Assembly (NCBI GenBank): GCA_047626725.1
Contig: JBLHSG010000011.1
Location: 56,114 to 120,113, forward strand
Length of the DNA stretch: 64,000 nt
Source of the DNA: Ascidiaceihabitans sp034111945
Lineage (GTDB): Bacteria > Pseudomonadota > Alphaproteobacteria > Rhodobacterales > Rhodobacteraceae
Direction of reading: 5' to 3'
Shown here: piece by piece, positions 8,510-17,223 of the stretch
Position numbering within the stretch: position 1 is the stretch's first letter
Layout: each line of letters starts with the position of its first letter
The notes under the pieces: generated by a model
Database searches by the model: none
The model's input: only the letters and a program-made list of their open reading frames with translations
What the model was told of the DNA's origin: nothing
Made by a program: the position numbers and the translations under genes

Positions 8510-9201
8510 CCCTGCGGGCGTGCGTTGACGGCGCGCCTGTATTTGAACCGCTTGAATTCCCGTGCCAGTTTACCGCTGGTGCGGGTTTTCTTTTGAATGG
8601 TGGAGCCGCCCAAATCGGCGGTCAATTCTGCGACGCCATTGGGCAGGATCGTGTGAATTGGCTGCCCGTGGACCCAGTGCATTTGCAGGAACGTATCGAT
8701 GGGACGATCCAGCGTTGTTGTCGCATCTAACAGACGCTGCGCCGCGTTTCGTCCCACAACTTGGCACACGGTTTGCAAGCCAATGACCTTTGGCAAAAAG
8801 AGGCGGGCCACACCATCGCGCGCGATGTCCTGAGCCGCAATTTCCCGCGCCTTGGCAGGCAGTCGGATGAAATGATCAGGCGTCATGTATGCTGCGATCA
8901 AGGCCATGACATTCGGCCAAACAGCAGGATCAACGTGTAAGTCGTCTTCTGCGATTAGGCCGTAGTCATCGCCGCTGTCGACGATGTATTGCCAGCATTT
9001 CCTGTGGGACAACGTACAGCCGATTTCGCCGGCACCCATCGCAAACGGATAATGAGGATGTTGTAGATTGCCGGGCGCGCTGTCTAAGCCAGCCCCGTTT
9101 TCAGCCTTCACCACCTGCGCATCTGGCAAGGTGGCAAGCAGGCGGTCAACATTTGCGCGGCGTGCGGTGGCGGACGGCATGTGGATGATCAGCGATTGCA
9201 T
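8506..9201 (-). CDS. Glycosyltransferase family 25 (LPS-type) protein
   Basis: A 231-residue protein of the GT25 family, which adds sugars to lipooligosaccharide. The N-terminus (SLIIHMPSATARRANVDRL) is the usual GT25 start. The block GAGEIGCTLSHRKCWQYI and the acidic motif LIAEDDLHVD (a DXD-like metal site) follow, with EAEN-type spacing typical of the family. The C-terminal 30 residues are basic. It stands alone, converging on the peroxiredoxin gene; the pnp terminator lies 97 bases from its start. With the GT11 gene it hints at a decorated cell-surface glycan whose core genes are elsewhere. Confidence 0.82.
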   Translation of the reverse strand: MQSLIIHMPSATARRANVDRLLATLPDAQVVKAENGAGLDSAPGNLQHPHYPFAMGAGEIGCTLSHRKCWQYIVDSGDDYGLIAEDDLHVDPAVWPNVMALIAAYMTPDHFIRLPAKAREIAAQDIARDGVARLFLPKVIGLQTVCQVVGRNAAQRLLDATTTLDRPIDTFLQMHWVHGQPIHTILPNGVAELTADLGGSTIQKKTRTSGKLAREFKRFKYRRAVNARPQG

Positions 9202-9300
9202 AAACTATGCCTTAGCCTGAAACGCAAAATATACGCAACCTCGAGAATGGTCGCGCAAGGGCGGAAAAATTATCACCGTGGATAGCGTGCAGCTAGACAC

Positions 9301-9330
9301 AAAAAAGGCCCCGACGTTGCCGCCGAGGCC
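9301..9330 (-). terminator. Intrinsic terminator of pnp
   Basis: Read on the minus strand, 9330–9307 forms a 7-bp GC-rich stem including one G-U pair around a 10-base loop, followed at 9306–9301 by a run of six T. The G-U pair exists only in the minus-strand transcript, which supports that direction. It lies 27 bases after the pnp stop. Confidence 0.88.
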
Positions 9331-9356
9331 CTAATTTCACAAAGCTAGAGAGGGGT

Positions 9357-11492
9357 TTATTCCTCTGCGGCTTCTTCTGGCTTGGCTTCTTCGCCAGTGA
9401 CCTGATCGACAACTTTCATCGACAAACGGACCTTGCCGCGGTCGTCAAAGCCCAACAATTTGACCTTCACTTCTTGGCCCTCTTTGAGGACGTCGGAAGG
9501 GTGGTTCAAACGGCGGTTTTCGATTTGGGACACGTGGACCAGACCGTCGCGTTTGCCAAAGAAGTTCACGAATGCACCGAAATCGACGATTTTGACGACT
9601 GTACCGGTGTAAACCATGCCTTCTTCTGGCTCTGCCACGATCGAATAGATCATGTCGTAGGCTTTCTTGATCGAGTCACCGTTTGGCGATGCGATCTTGA
9701 TGATGCCTTCGTCGTTGATGTCGACTTTGGCGCCGGACACTTCAACGATTTCACGGATCACTTTACCGCCCGAACCGATCACTTCGCGGATTTTGTCCGT
9801 TGGGATCTGCATGGTTTCGATGCGTGGTGCGTGCTCTGAGAATTCAGCGGCACCAGTCAAAGCTTTGCTCATTTCACCAAGGATGTGCAAACGGCCGGCA
9901 CGTGCCTGATCGAGCGCTTTTTCCATGATCTCTGGCGTGATGCCCGCGATCTTGATGTCCATTTGCAAAGACGTGATACCGTTTTCAGTACCCGCAACTT
10001 TGAAATCCATGTCGCCAAGGTGATCTTCGTCGCCCAAAATGTCAGACAAAATGGCGTATTCGCCGTTGTCTTCCATGATCAGACCCATCGCAACACCGGC
10101 AACCGCAGATTTCAACGGTACACCCGCGTCCATCATGGACAAGGAGCCACCGCAGACGGACGCCATTGAAGACGAGCCGTTGGATTCTGTGATTTCTGAT
10201 ACAACACGGACTGTGTACGGGAAGTCTGTCGCAGCTGGCAGAACGGCTTGCAACGCGCGCCATGCCAATTTGCCGTGACCAATTTCGCGACGGCCAGGAG
10301 GGCCCACACGACCTGCTTCGCCAACCGAATAGGGTGGGAAGTTATAGTGCAGCAAGAAGTTGGATTTGAAGTTGCCGTGCAGTGAGTCGATGAACTGCTC
10401 GTCGTCTCCGGTACCCAGTGTGGTCACAACCAAACCTTGCGTTTCACCGCGTGTGAACAAGGCAGAGCCGTGCGTACGTGGCAACATTCCGGTTTCGGAT
10501 ACGATCTCGCGGATTTCATCCGTGGCACGACCATCAAGGCGCTTGCCTGTTTTGACGATATCGCCGCGCAGGATTGATGCCTCGAGGCCCTTCATCGCGG
10601 AACCAAGGTTTGCGTCGCCTTGTTGCTCTTCGGTCAATGCGTCCATGATGGCGGCACGTGCTGCGGAAACAGCTGTTGTGCGTTCTTGCTTGTCGCCAAT
10701 CGCGAATGCGGCACGCATGGCTTTTTCGCCAGCTTTTGCAACTGCAGCAGACAGTTCGGAATAATCAGCAGGCTGATAATCGAACGGTTCTTTTGCAGCA
10801 GATTCAGCCAGATCAACGATCAAATCGATAACCGGTTGGAATGAATCATGTGCGAACTTAACGGCGCCCAGCATTTCTGCTTCGGACAATTCGTAAGCTT
10901 CTGATTCAACCATCATCACGGCGTCTTTTGTACCGGCAACAACCAGGTCAAGACGCTGCTCAGGCTTCAGACGCAGATCCTGCATGTCGTCGACTTCTGG
11001 GTTCAGGATGTATTCGCCATCCTCAAAACCAACACGACAGCAAGCGATCGGGCCCATGAACGGGGCACCAGAAATCGTCAAAGCAGCAGAGGCGGCGATC
11101 ATCGCAACCATGTCTGGATCGTTGACCAGATCGTGCGACAGAACTGTACACATCACCAGAACTTCGTTTTTGAAGCCAGGGACGAACAGAGGGCGCAATG
11201 GACGGTCGATCAGACGCGATGTCAGTGTTTCTTTTTCAGAAGGACGTGCTTCGCGTTTGAAAAAGCCACCTGGTACTTTACCGGCAGCATAATAGCGTTC
11301 GAGGTAGTGCACAGTCAGCGGAAAGAAATCCTGACCCGGCTTTTGCTTTTTGGCAAAAGTGACGTTGGCCATAACGGATGTCTCGCCCAGTGTGGCGATG
11401 ACGGATCCGTCGGCTTGACGCGCGACTTTGCCTGTTTCCAGTGTCAGCGTGTCTTCGCCCCACTGGATGGATTTGGTTGTTACGTTAAACAT
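9357..11492 (-). CDS. pnp: Polyribonucleotide nucleotidyltransferase
   Basis: A 711-residue PNPase, the phosphorolytic 3'-to-5' exoribonuclease of the degradosome. Two RNase PH domains are joined by the all-alpha linker. A KH domain (IPTDKIREVIGSGGKVIREI, near 555–600) and an S1 domain (GMVYTGTVVKIVDFGAFVNF, near 620–690) follow, ending in an acidic tail. The length is normal for the family. It lies downstream of rpsO on the same strand as in most bacteria, but here 3.3 kb of plus-strand genes separate the two, so pnp must have its own promoter. The RNase III-controlled leader known from enterics cannot be recognised here. Confidence 0.97.
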   Translation of the reverse strand: MFNVTTKSIQWGEDTLTLETGKVARQADGSVIATLGETSVMANVTFAKKQKPGQDFFPLTVHYLERYYAAGKVPGGFFKREARPSEKETLTSRLIDRPLRPLFVPGFKNEVLVMCTVLSHDLVNDPDMVAMIAASAALTISGAPFMGPIACCRVGFEDGEYILNPEVDDMQDLRLKPEQRLDLVVAGTKDAVMMVESEAYELSEAEMLGAVKFAHDSFQPVIDLIVDLAESAAKEPFDYQPADYSELSAAVAKAGEKAMRAAFAIGDKQERTTAVSAARAAIMDALTEEQQGDANLGSAMKGLEASILRGDIVKTGKRLDGRATDEIREIVSETGMLPRTHGSALFTRGETQGLVVTTLGTGDDEQFIDSLHGNFKSNFLLHYNFPPYSVGEAGRVGPPGRREIGHGKLAWRALQAVLPAATDFPYTVRVVSEITESNGSSSMASVCGGSLSMMDAGVPLKSAVAGVAMGLIMEDNGEYAILSDILGDEDHLGDMDFKVAGTENGITSLQMDIKIAGITPEIMEKALDQARAGRLHILGEMSKALTGAAEFSEHAPRIETMQIPTDKIREVIGSGGKVIREIVEVSGAKVDINDEGIIKIASPNGDSIKKAYDMIYSIVAEPEEGMVYTGTVVKIVDFGAFVNFFGKRDGLVHVSQIENRRLNHPSDVLKEGQEVKVKLLGFDDRGKVRLSMKVVDQVTGEEAKPEEAAEE

Positions 11493-11809
11493 CTAAGTTT
11501 CCTTGTTGGCCCATTGGCCTTTGCATAGGGGCCGTATTGCCCCTGACTCGCTGTGTCGTATTTCAGGCGCTAGAGTCCGAACGCCCAATAGCGCGCGCAT
11601 ACCTTAGATTGAGCAGGATGTGAAGGGATGTGTGGTTTTGGGGCGAATGACGGCTTCTGATTTCAGGTTCAATCGGGACCGAAGGCGCTGCGCTAAGAGC
11701 GACCTATGCGTTTTTGGTATTGTTTCACGCGTGGTTCGCGCCGTTTCCACCCTTGTGCGTTTGGCCTGTGGCGTTAATCCTGTCGGGACTGCACAAAAGG
11801 GCAAGATCA
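11493..11809. other. 317-base divergent intergenic region between pnp and the E1 alpha-beta gene
   Basis: This stretch must hold the leaders of pnp (minus) and the E1 alpha-beta gene (plus). Short open frames cross it but none has a convincing ribosome-binding site and family match. I see no clear −35/−10 pair, hairpin or direct repeat. An AAAAGG sequence at 11796–11801 is the ribosome-binding site of the plus-strand gene. Confidence 0.5.
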
Positions 11810-13999
11810 ATGGACCGCGTAGATATCGTTCACGACAATTTCCTGACCCGTGTGGCCGCTGGTGATTTTCCAGATGGAACACCGCCCAACGATACGCTGC
11901 CAGCAGATCAAGCCGTGTCGCTGTTTCGCTCGCAATGCCTAAGCCGCGCCTTGGATCGCACCAGTCGAAAAATGCAAAAGCAAGGGCAGGGGTTTTACAC
12001 CATCGGGTCATCCGGGCACGAAGGGATGGCGGCCGTCGCCCATGCGTTGCGCCCGACCGATCCAGCATTTTTGCACTATCGCGACGCGGCATTTCAAATT
12101 GCGCGCGCAGCCCAAGTGCCTGGGCAAAACATGGCGTGGGACATGTTACTGTCCTTTGCCTGTTCGTCCGATGACCCGATTTCAGGGGGCCGACACAAAG
12201 TGCTGGGATCGCGCGATCTGATGATCCCACCGCAAACTTCGACCATCGCCAGCCACCTTCCCAAGGCGGTTGGGTCGGCCTATGCAATCTGTGCTGCGCG
12301 ACGAAATCCGCCGGAACACCAACTGTACGCTGATGATGCCATCGTGATGTGCAGCTTTGGCGATGCGTCTGCCAACCATTCCACCGCGCAGGGTGCAATC
12401 AACACGGCGGGTTGGACATCGATCCAAAATACGCCGTTGCCCCTGTTGTTTGTGTGCGAAGACAACGGGATCGGAATTTCTACCAAAACACCTGCGGGCT
12501 GGATCGAAATGTCGATGCGTCATCGCCCTGGGATCAAATATTTTCAAGCGGACGGTTTGGATATCTACGCGGCTTTTGCGGCATCAAAAAAAGCGGCAGA
12601 TTACGTGCGCTGCCACCGCAAGCCGGCGTTTTTGCATCTTCGGACTGTGCGCCTGTACGGCCATGCGGGTGCCGATGTCGCGATCAGCTATCTGCCCAAA
12701 TCCGAAGTCGAAGCAGATGAGGCGAACGATCCTTTGCTACACTCGGCGCGTCTTTTGGATCAGGCGGGTGCGTTGAAACCTGCGAATGCGCTTGCGATTT
12801 ATAACGACACCTGCGCGCGTACCGAACGGGTCGCCGCGCAGGTCATCAAACGCCCGCATTTGAAAACAGCGGCCGACGTCAAAGCCAGCCTGATCCCGCC
12901 AGCGCGCAATTGTCAGCCCACAAACGGACCAACCCCCGAGGCACGCGCGGCCGCATTTGGTTCGGACGCCCGCATGTTGGATCAGCCGCAACCGATGTCG
13001 AAACTGATCAACTGGGCCTTGACCGATTTGATGCTGGAACACGGCGAAATTTGCCTGATGGGCGAAGACGTTGGGCGCAAGGGTGGCGTTTACGGGGTCA
13101 CGCAAAAACTGCAAACGCGGTTCGGACCTGATCGGGTCATCGACACTTTATTGGATGAACAGTCCATTTTGGGTCTGGCAATTGGCATGGGTCAGAACGG
13201 GTTTGTACCGATGCCTGAAATCCAGTTTCTGGCCTATTTGCACAACGCCGAAGACCAGCTGCGCGGCGAAGCGGCGACGCTTCCGTTCTTTTCAAACGGT
13301 CAGTTCACCAACCCGATGGTGCTGCGGATTGCAGGCCTCGGATATCAAAAGGGCTTTGGCGGGCATTTTCACAACGACAATTCCATCGCCGTGTTGCGCG
13401 ATATTCCCGGTGTGATCATTGCCTGCCCGTCGAATGGGACAGACGCTGCACTGATGATGCGCGAAGCGGTGCGTTTAGCGCGCGTCGAACAGCGGGTTGT
13501 TGTGTTTTTGGAACCCATTGCACTGTACCCGATGCGCGATTTGTTCGAGGAAAAAGACGGCGCATTTATGGGAACCTATCCGTCGCCAGATCAAAGCATT
13601 CCACTGGGCGAAGTCGGCATTCATGGCAACGGCATTGATGTCGCGATCGTGACGTACGGGAACGGCTGCTACCTGTCGCGCAAGGCGCAAGCCGTGTTGG
13701 ATGGGCACGATATCAGTTCGCGTGTGATCGATTTGCGCTGGCTGGCACCGCTACCAAAAGATGCGTTGTTGCAGGCCATAAAAGGGTGCGCGCATGTTTT
13801 GATTGTAGATGAATGTCGCGGCACGGGCAGCCAATCCGAAGGGTTGATGGCATTACTTGCCGAAGCAGGCGTCGCGTCGTTCGGGCGGATCACTGCAGAC
13901 GATACGTTCATCGCAACGGGGCCGGCTTATGCGGCTTCACTGCCGTCTGTGGGCGGAATAGTTGATGCGGTTCGCGCATTGATCGGGGGCGCATCATGA
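11810..13999 (+). CDS. Fused 2-oxoacid dehydrogenase E1 alpha-beta subunit (thiamine diphosphate enzyme)
   Basis: A 729-residue fusion of E1 alpha (about 1–380) and E1 beta (about 400–729) of the branched-chain 2-oxoacid/acetoin dehydrogenase type. Family function is thiamine-diphosphate-dependent decarboxylation of a 2-oxoacid and transfer of the acyl group to a lipoyl carrier. The TPP/Mg site is GDASAN (184–189) with EDNGIGIS (217–224), and HYRD (89–92) and SSGHEG (67–72) are also typical. The beta part has GEDVGRKGGVYGVT and FGPDRVIDTLLDEQS. No E2 or E3 gene is nearby. It overlaps the following acyltransferase gene by 4 bases, so the two are translated together. The substrate is unknown. 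Confidence 0.88.
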   Translation: MDRVDIVHDNFLTRVAAGDFPDGTPPNDTLPADQAVSLFRSQCLSRALDRTSRKMQKQGQGFYTIGSSGHEGMAAVAHALRPTDPAFLHYRDAAFQIARAAQVPGQNMAWDMLLSFACSSDDPISGGRHKVLGSRDLMIPPQTSTIASHLPKAVGSAYAICAARRNPPEHQLYADDAIVMCSFGDASANHSTAQGAINTAGWTSIQNTPLPLLFVCEDNGIGISTKTPAGWIEMSMRHRPGIKYFQADGLDIYAAFAASKKAADYVRCHRKPAFLHLRTVRLYGHAGADVAISYLPKSEVEADEANDPLLHSARLLDQAGALKPANALAIYNDTCARTERVAAQVIKRPHLKTAADVKASLIPPARNCQPTNGPTPEARAAAFGSDARMLDQPQPMSKLINWALTDLMLEHGEICLMGEDVGRKGGVYGVTQKLQTRFGPDRVIDTLLDEQSILGLAIGMGQNGFVPMPEIQFLAYLHNAEDQLRGEAATLPFFSNGQFTNPMVLRIAGLGYQKGFGGHFHNDNSIAVLRDIPGVIIACPSNGTDAALMMREAVRLARVEQRVVVFLEPIALYPMRDLFEEKDGAFMGTYPSPDQSIPLGEVGIHGNGIDVAIVTYGNGCYLSRKAQAVLDGHDISSRVIDLRWLAPLPKDALLQAIKGCAHVLIVDECRGTGSQSEGLMALLAEAGVASFGRITADDTFIATGPAYAASLPSVGGIVDAVRALIGGAS

Positions 14000-15030
14000 G
14001 CCGTACAGCCGTCATTATTTGCCCTGGTCGGGGAACATACAACAAACCCGAACATGGATATTTACAACGCCACCATGCCGAAAAATCGGAATTGTTCGAA
14101 CGTTTTGATAACCTCCGCAAGGATGCGGATCAGCCCGCGATTACTGCATTAGACAGCGAAGTTCCGTTTTCAGCCCGATCGCATACGCAAGGCGACGTGG
14201 CGTCCCCATTAATTTATGCAGCGTCGTTTTCCGATGCGCTTAACATTTCGGACGACATTGAAATTGTTGGCGTCACGGGCAATTCTATGGGCTGGTATAT
14301 CGCGCTTGCCGTCGCAGGTGCTTTGTCAGCGACGGATGGTTTTCGTGTTGTGAATACAATGGGAACCTTGATGCAGGCACAGTCGATTGGTGGGCAGTTG
14401 ATCTATCCATTTACCGGTGACAATTGGGTGAGCGACCCGGCGGCCAAGCAGGCGATTCTTGATGTTGTGCGCGAAATCGATGCGCGCGCTGATCATGTTT
14501 TAGCCCTGTCTATCGATTTGGGCGGTATGCTGGTTTTGGCGGGTGATGAGTCGGGGTTAAGCGCGTTTGAAACGCAAATGCCGCAAGTTCAGGGGCGTTA
14601 TCCGATGCGGCTGCCCAATCATTCGGCGTTTCATACGCATCTGCAAGAACCAATTGCAGCATTGGGTCGCGAGGCGTTGAGCGCAGATATGTTCACGCAG
14701 CCGAACATCCCGATGATTGATGGGCGTGGTGCAATTTGGTGGCCAAACAGTTCTGATCTGTCCGCGCTTTATGATTACACTTTTAGCCATCAAGTGACGG
14801 AACCGTATGATTTTACCAAGGCGATACAAACCGCCGCCCAAGAATTTGCGCCAGATATGTTCATCATAACCGGCCCGGGGAACACCTTGGGTGGTGCGGT
14901 GGCGCAGTCGCTGATTTTGGCGGAATGGCAGGGGATGCGCAGCAAGGCCGATTTCTTGAAAGAACAAGAGAATGACCCGATACTGGTGTCGATGGGTTTA
15001 GATGCGCAACGGGCACTGGCCGAATCTTGA
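13996..15030 (+). CDS. FabD-like acyltransferase (ACP S-malonyltransferase family)
   Basis: A 344-residue protein of the malonyl-CoA:ACP transacylase fold. The nucleophile elbow reads GNSMG (95–99, Ser97) in place of the usual GHSxG. The catalytic histidine is in NHSAFHTHL (His213), and a C-terminal TGPGNTLGGAV block matches the end of the family domain. Its start codon overlaps the stop of the E1 alpha-beta gene, implying joint action, perhaps loading or removing an acyl group made by the E1. It is not the housekeeping FabD: no fab genes are near and the motif is altered. Function otherwise unknown. Confidence 0.75.
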   Translation: MSRTAVIICPGRGTYNKPEHGYLQRHHAEKSELFERFDNLRKDADQPAITALDSEVPFSARSHTQGDVASPLIYAASFSDALNISDDIEIVGVTGNSMGWYIALAVAGALSATDGFRVVNTMGTLMQAQSIGGQLIYPFTGDNWVSDPAAKQAILDVVREIDARADHVLALSIDLGGMLVLAGDESGLSAFETQMPQVQGRYPMRLPNHSAFHTHLQEPIAALGREALSADMFTQPNIPMIDGRGAIWWPNSSDLSALYDYTFSHQVTEPYDFTKAIQTAAQEFAPDMFIITGPGNTLGGAVAQSLILAEWQGMRSKADFLKEQENDPILVSMGLDAQRALAES

Positions 15031-15065
15031 AGATTTAAGTCGCGTTGGTTTTAAAAGTTCTAAAA

Positions 15066-15097
15066 CAAAAAAAAATCGCGCCGATTAGGGCGCGATT
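15066..15097 (-). terminator. Intrinsic terminator of rpsO
   Basis: A perfect 9-bp stem (15074–15082 with 15089–15097) with a 6-base loop. On the minus strand it is followed by a long T-run (15075 down to 15067). It lies 37 bases beyond the rpsO stop. In the plus direction the stem would also lie after the acyltransferase gene, so it may partly stop both. Confidence 0.92.
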
Positions 15098-15133
15098 CAA
15101 AATAGTCATTCAGGCAAGTGCCTAAAGTTTGGC

Positions 15134-15403
15134 TTAGCGACGCAGACCCAAACGTTTGATCAGGTCTTGGTAGCGTGCTTCATCCTTGACGCGCGCGTAG
15201 TCCAGAAGTTTGCGGCGTGTTGCCACCATCTTCAGCAGGCCGCGACGGCCGTGGTTGTCTTTTTTGTGTGTTTTAAAGTGCTCTGTCAGAGTCGCAATGC
15301 GCGAGGACAGGATAGCAACCTGAACTTCGGGCGAGCCAGTGTCGCCTTCTTTGATCGCGTATTCTTTCATCAAGCGTGCTTTTTCTTCAGCTGTAATCGA
15401 CAT
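15134..15403 (-). CDS. rpsO: 30S ribosomal protein S15
   Basis: An 89-residue protein with the full S15 signature: DTGSPEVQVAILSSRIATLT, then HKKDNHGRRGLLKMVATRRKLLDYA and a basic C-terminus ending in LGLRR. It binds the central domain of 16S rRNA early in 30S assembly. The ATG has an AAAGGAGA ribosome-binding site. In most bacteria it sits between truB and pnp. Here truB is 2.5 kb upstream with three unrelated genes between, and pnp is beyond two plus-strand genes. Confidence 0.97.
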   Translation of the reverse strand: MSITAEEKARLMKEYAIKEGDTGSPEVQVAILSSRIATLTEHFKTHKKDNHGRRGLLKMVATRRKLLDYARVKDEARYQDLIKRLGLRR

Positions 15404-15552
15404 CGGGGTCTCCTTTAAAAGGTTAGTGTGATGGCGCAGGCCGGGATGTCGTCCAGCTCTGGCCCATGGAGGTATCGCGCGAATGATTCCGCAGACGATG
15501 TGCGCGTATAGAAAATTATGGGGAGAATGGCAAAGGTTATCGTCGCCGCCTG

Positions 15553-16512
15553 TTACAGACCAGCAATGCCACTAGTTGATGCCACACTTTGTGGGATCAG
15601 GGCGATGTCATCGACGTCCAATCCGGCTTCGGCCCCTAGTGTTGCCACTGCTGTGCCGTTCATCATCACTTGGATCAAGCTGTCGTCTTCGGGATCGGAC
15701 TGTAGCGAAATATCAGGTTCTGTGCCTGCGGCATCGTCCCAAACCAAAACGATACTGTCGTTTTCAGAATCGAAATCCCAGATCGTGGCTGCGTTCCCTT
15801 CGGTGATCCAGTCGCCCAAAATGATATCGTCCGTGCCTTCGCCCGAGGATACAATGTCGTTGTTTCCGGCAACGATCAGGTCATCCCCGCCGCCGCCATT
15901 TAGGAAATCCTGCCCATCGACGTCTTGGATGCCTTCGATGTCAGCATTGTCGACAATCCCGCTTAGTGCGTCGTTGCCCCATCCGCCAAACAGGGTGTCT
16001 TCGCCCAGTCCACCGTGAAGTGTGTCGTTGTCTAAACCACCTTGAACGGCATCGTCGCCAGCATCGCCAAACAACAGATCGTCACCTTCGGACCCTTGCA
16101 GCGCATCGTCGCCATCGCCGCCATGCAGCGTGTCATCATCATTGTTGCCAAAAAGGGTGTCATCGTCGTCGCCGCCAAAAACCGCGTCATCGCCATCTTC
16201 GCCGTGAAGCGTGTCATTTCCATCGTCGCCCATGACGTCATCATCGCCGTCTAGGCCATGCACGTCGTCATTGCCTGTACCGCCATTCAGGGTATCGTCG
16301 CCATCATAGCCGCCGATTTGATCGTCGCCTTCGCCACCATCAATAAGATCGGCAGTATCGGTGCCAACCAGAACTTCATTCAGGCCAGATGCATCTTCGC
16401 TCGCGTCGACATTTTGCAAGGCTTGTTCGGATTCATCTTCATCCGCGCTTGTTTCCACAAACGTTACGGCCCCGACGGCCATCAAACCCATTAATCCTGC
16501 CAACCAAAGCAT
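15553..16512 (-). CDS. Membrane-anchored acidic RTX-repeat calcium-binding protein
   Basis: A 319-residue protein. The first 18 residues are a hydrophobic signal or anchor, followed by an acidic linker. Residues about 59–185 are tandem nonapeptide RTX repeats of the form GGxGxDxLx, at least 13 by eye, with one more block near 205–215. RTX repeats fold into a calcium-bound beta-roll, so the protein probably acts outside the cytoplasm. The C-terminal 90 residues resemble the non-repeat end common in roseobacter hemolysin-type proteins. No type I secretion genes are close. The repeated DNA here (16000–16330) is coding and not a CRISPR or satellite. Its place between truB and rpsO looks like an insertion. 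Confidence 0.85.
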   Translation of the reverse strand: MLWLAGLMGLMAVGAVTFVETSADEDESEQALQNVDASEDASGLNEVLVGTDTADLIDGGEGDDQIGGYDGDDTLNGGTGNDDVHGLDGDDDVMGDDGNDTLHGEDGDDAVFGGDDDDTLFGNNDDDTLHGGDGDDALQGSEGDDLLFGDAGDDAVQGGLDNDTLHGGLGEDTLFGGWGNDALSGIVDNADIEGIQDVDGQDFLNGGGGDDLIVAGNNDIVSSGEGTDDIILGDWITEGNAATIWDFDSENDSIVLVWDDAAGTEPDISLQSDPEDDSLIQVMMNGTAVATLGAEAGLDVDDIALIPQSVASTSGIAGL

Positions 16513-16623
16513 TTCATATCCAAACTAAACGCACACACCGATGCAGGTGTACTTAAGTCATATATCGAAGGAAGTTTCAAAAGCATTTAGATTAAGTGGT
16601 TAATTTTAGATAATTACCTAAAA

Positions 16624-17133
16624 CTAAATATTCCACGCAATTGGCTGCTGAACATAGGGCAAATACAGGGGGTGTTTGGGGTGCCCAGCCTTGGACAGGC
16701 CAAGGTGGGAAATAGCTACGCCACTGTTTTTAATCAACTCTGCCACGGCAGTTCCGCGGCCCTTGAATGCGCCGTGCGTGCCCCATGCAGCGATGATCTG
16801 ATCGCACCATTCAGCACCTTGCAAAATTGCGGCGTCATTGTCGGGGCCCACCGGGTCAAGTGCTGCGCGCATGTTCTTGGGATCAGTGTCGCGCCAGGCG
16901 AAAATGTTGGTCACGCAAAATCCGCCAAAACCCAATGTCCGGGCGCGTCTTTCGCACCGCTCTACTGTTGGGTCATTTTGAACTTCGGTCGCGGTTGAGG
17001 GGTTCAACATCACGAACAACACCTTGGTGCCAGCGTCGTCCCAAACCCGTGTCAGGCTATAGCGATAGCGTTCGCAATCTGAATAGACGGCGGTTGAGGG
17101 CGCGTCGCCTTTGGTGTGGGTGCGGGTAATCAT
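16624..17133 (-). CDS. DUF1643 domain protein
   Basis: A 169-residue protein of the DUF1643 family, recognised from YSLTRVWDDAGTKVLFVMLN, the PSTATEVQNDPTVERC block and FGGFCVTNIFAWRDTDP, followed by ILQGAEWCDQIIAAWG and a C-terminal HPLYLPY. The family has no established activity; the fold is thought to resemble uracil-DNA-glycosylase-like proteins. The ATG at 17133 is preferred. A TTG at 17169 with AAGG upstream would add 12 residues and cannot be excluded. It follows the membrane-protein gene after a strong hairpin and looks monocistronic. Confidence 0.8.
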   Translation of the reverse strand: MITRTHTKGDAPSTAVYSDCERYRYSLTRVWDDAGTKVLFVMLNPSTATEVQNDPTVERCERRARTLGFGGFCVTNIFAWRDTDPKNMRAALDPVGPDNDAAILQGAEWCDQIIAAWGTHGAFKGRGTAVAELIKNSGVAISHLGLSKAGHPKHPLYLPYVQQPIAWNI

Positions 17134-17185
17134 GGCGCTGTTATGGGGCGGTGATAGTGTGGCCGTCAATGCAACCTTGTGGGAA

Positions 17186-17215
17186 ACCGCCAGCCTGTCG
17201 AAATAGGCTGGCGGT
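17186..17215 (-). terminator. 11-bp hairpin between the membrane-protein and DUF1643 genes
   Basis: Bases 17186–17196 and 17205–17215 pair perfectly around an 8-base loop. It lies 8 bases after the stop of the minus-strand membrane-protein gene. On the minus strand only three T follow the stem, so it is a moderate terminator at best. Confidence 0.65.
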
Positions 17216-17223
17216 ATTTTGGG

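Noticed and set aside
11604..12398. 264-codon open frame on the minus strand
   Set aside because: Antisense to the E1 alpha-beta gene; arginine/histidine-rich product typical of a shadow frame.
15966..16330. Repeated DNA resembling a short-period array, and arginine/histidine-rich frames on the plus strand
   Set aside because: It is the coding sequence of RTX nonapeptide repeats on the minus strand; repeats are imperfect and without spacers, so it is not a CRISPR.
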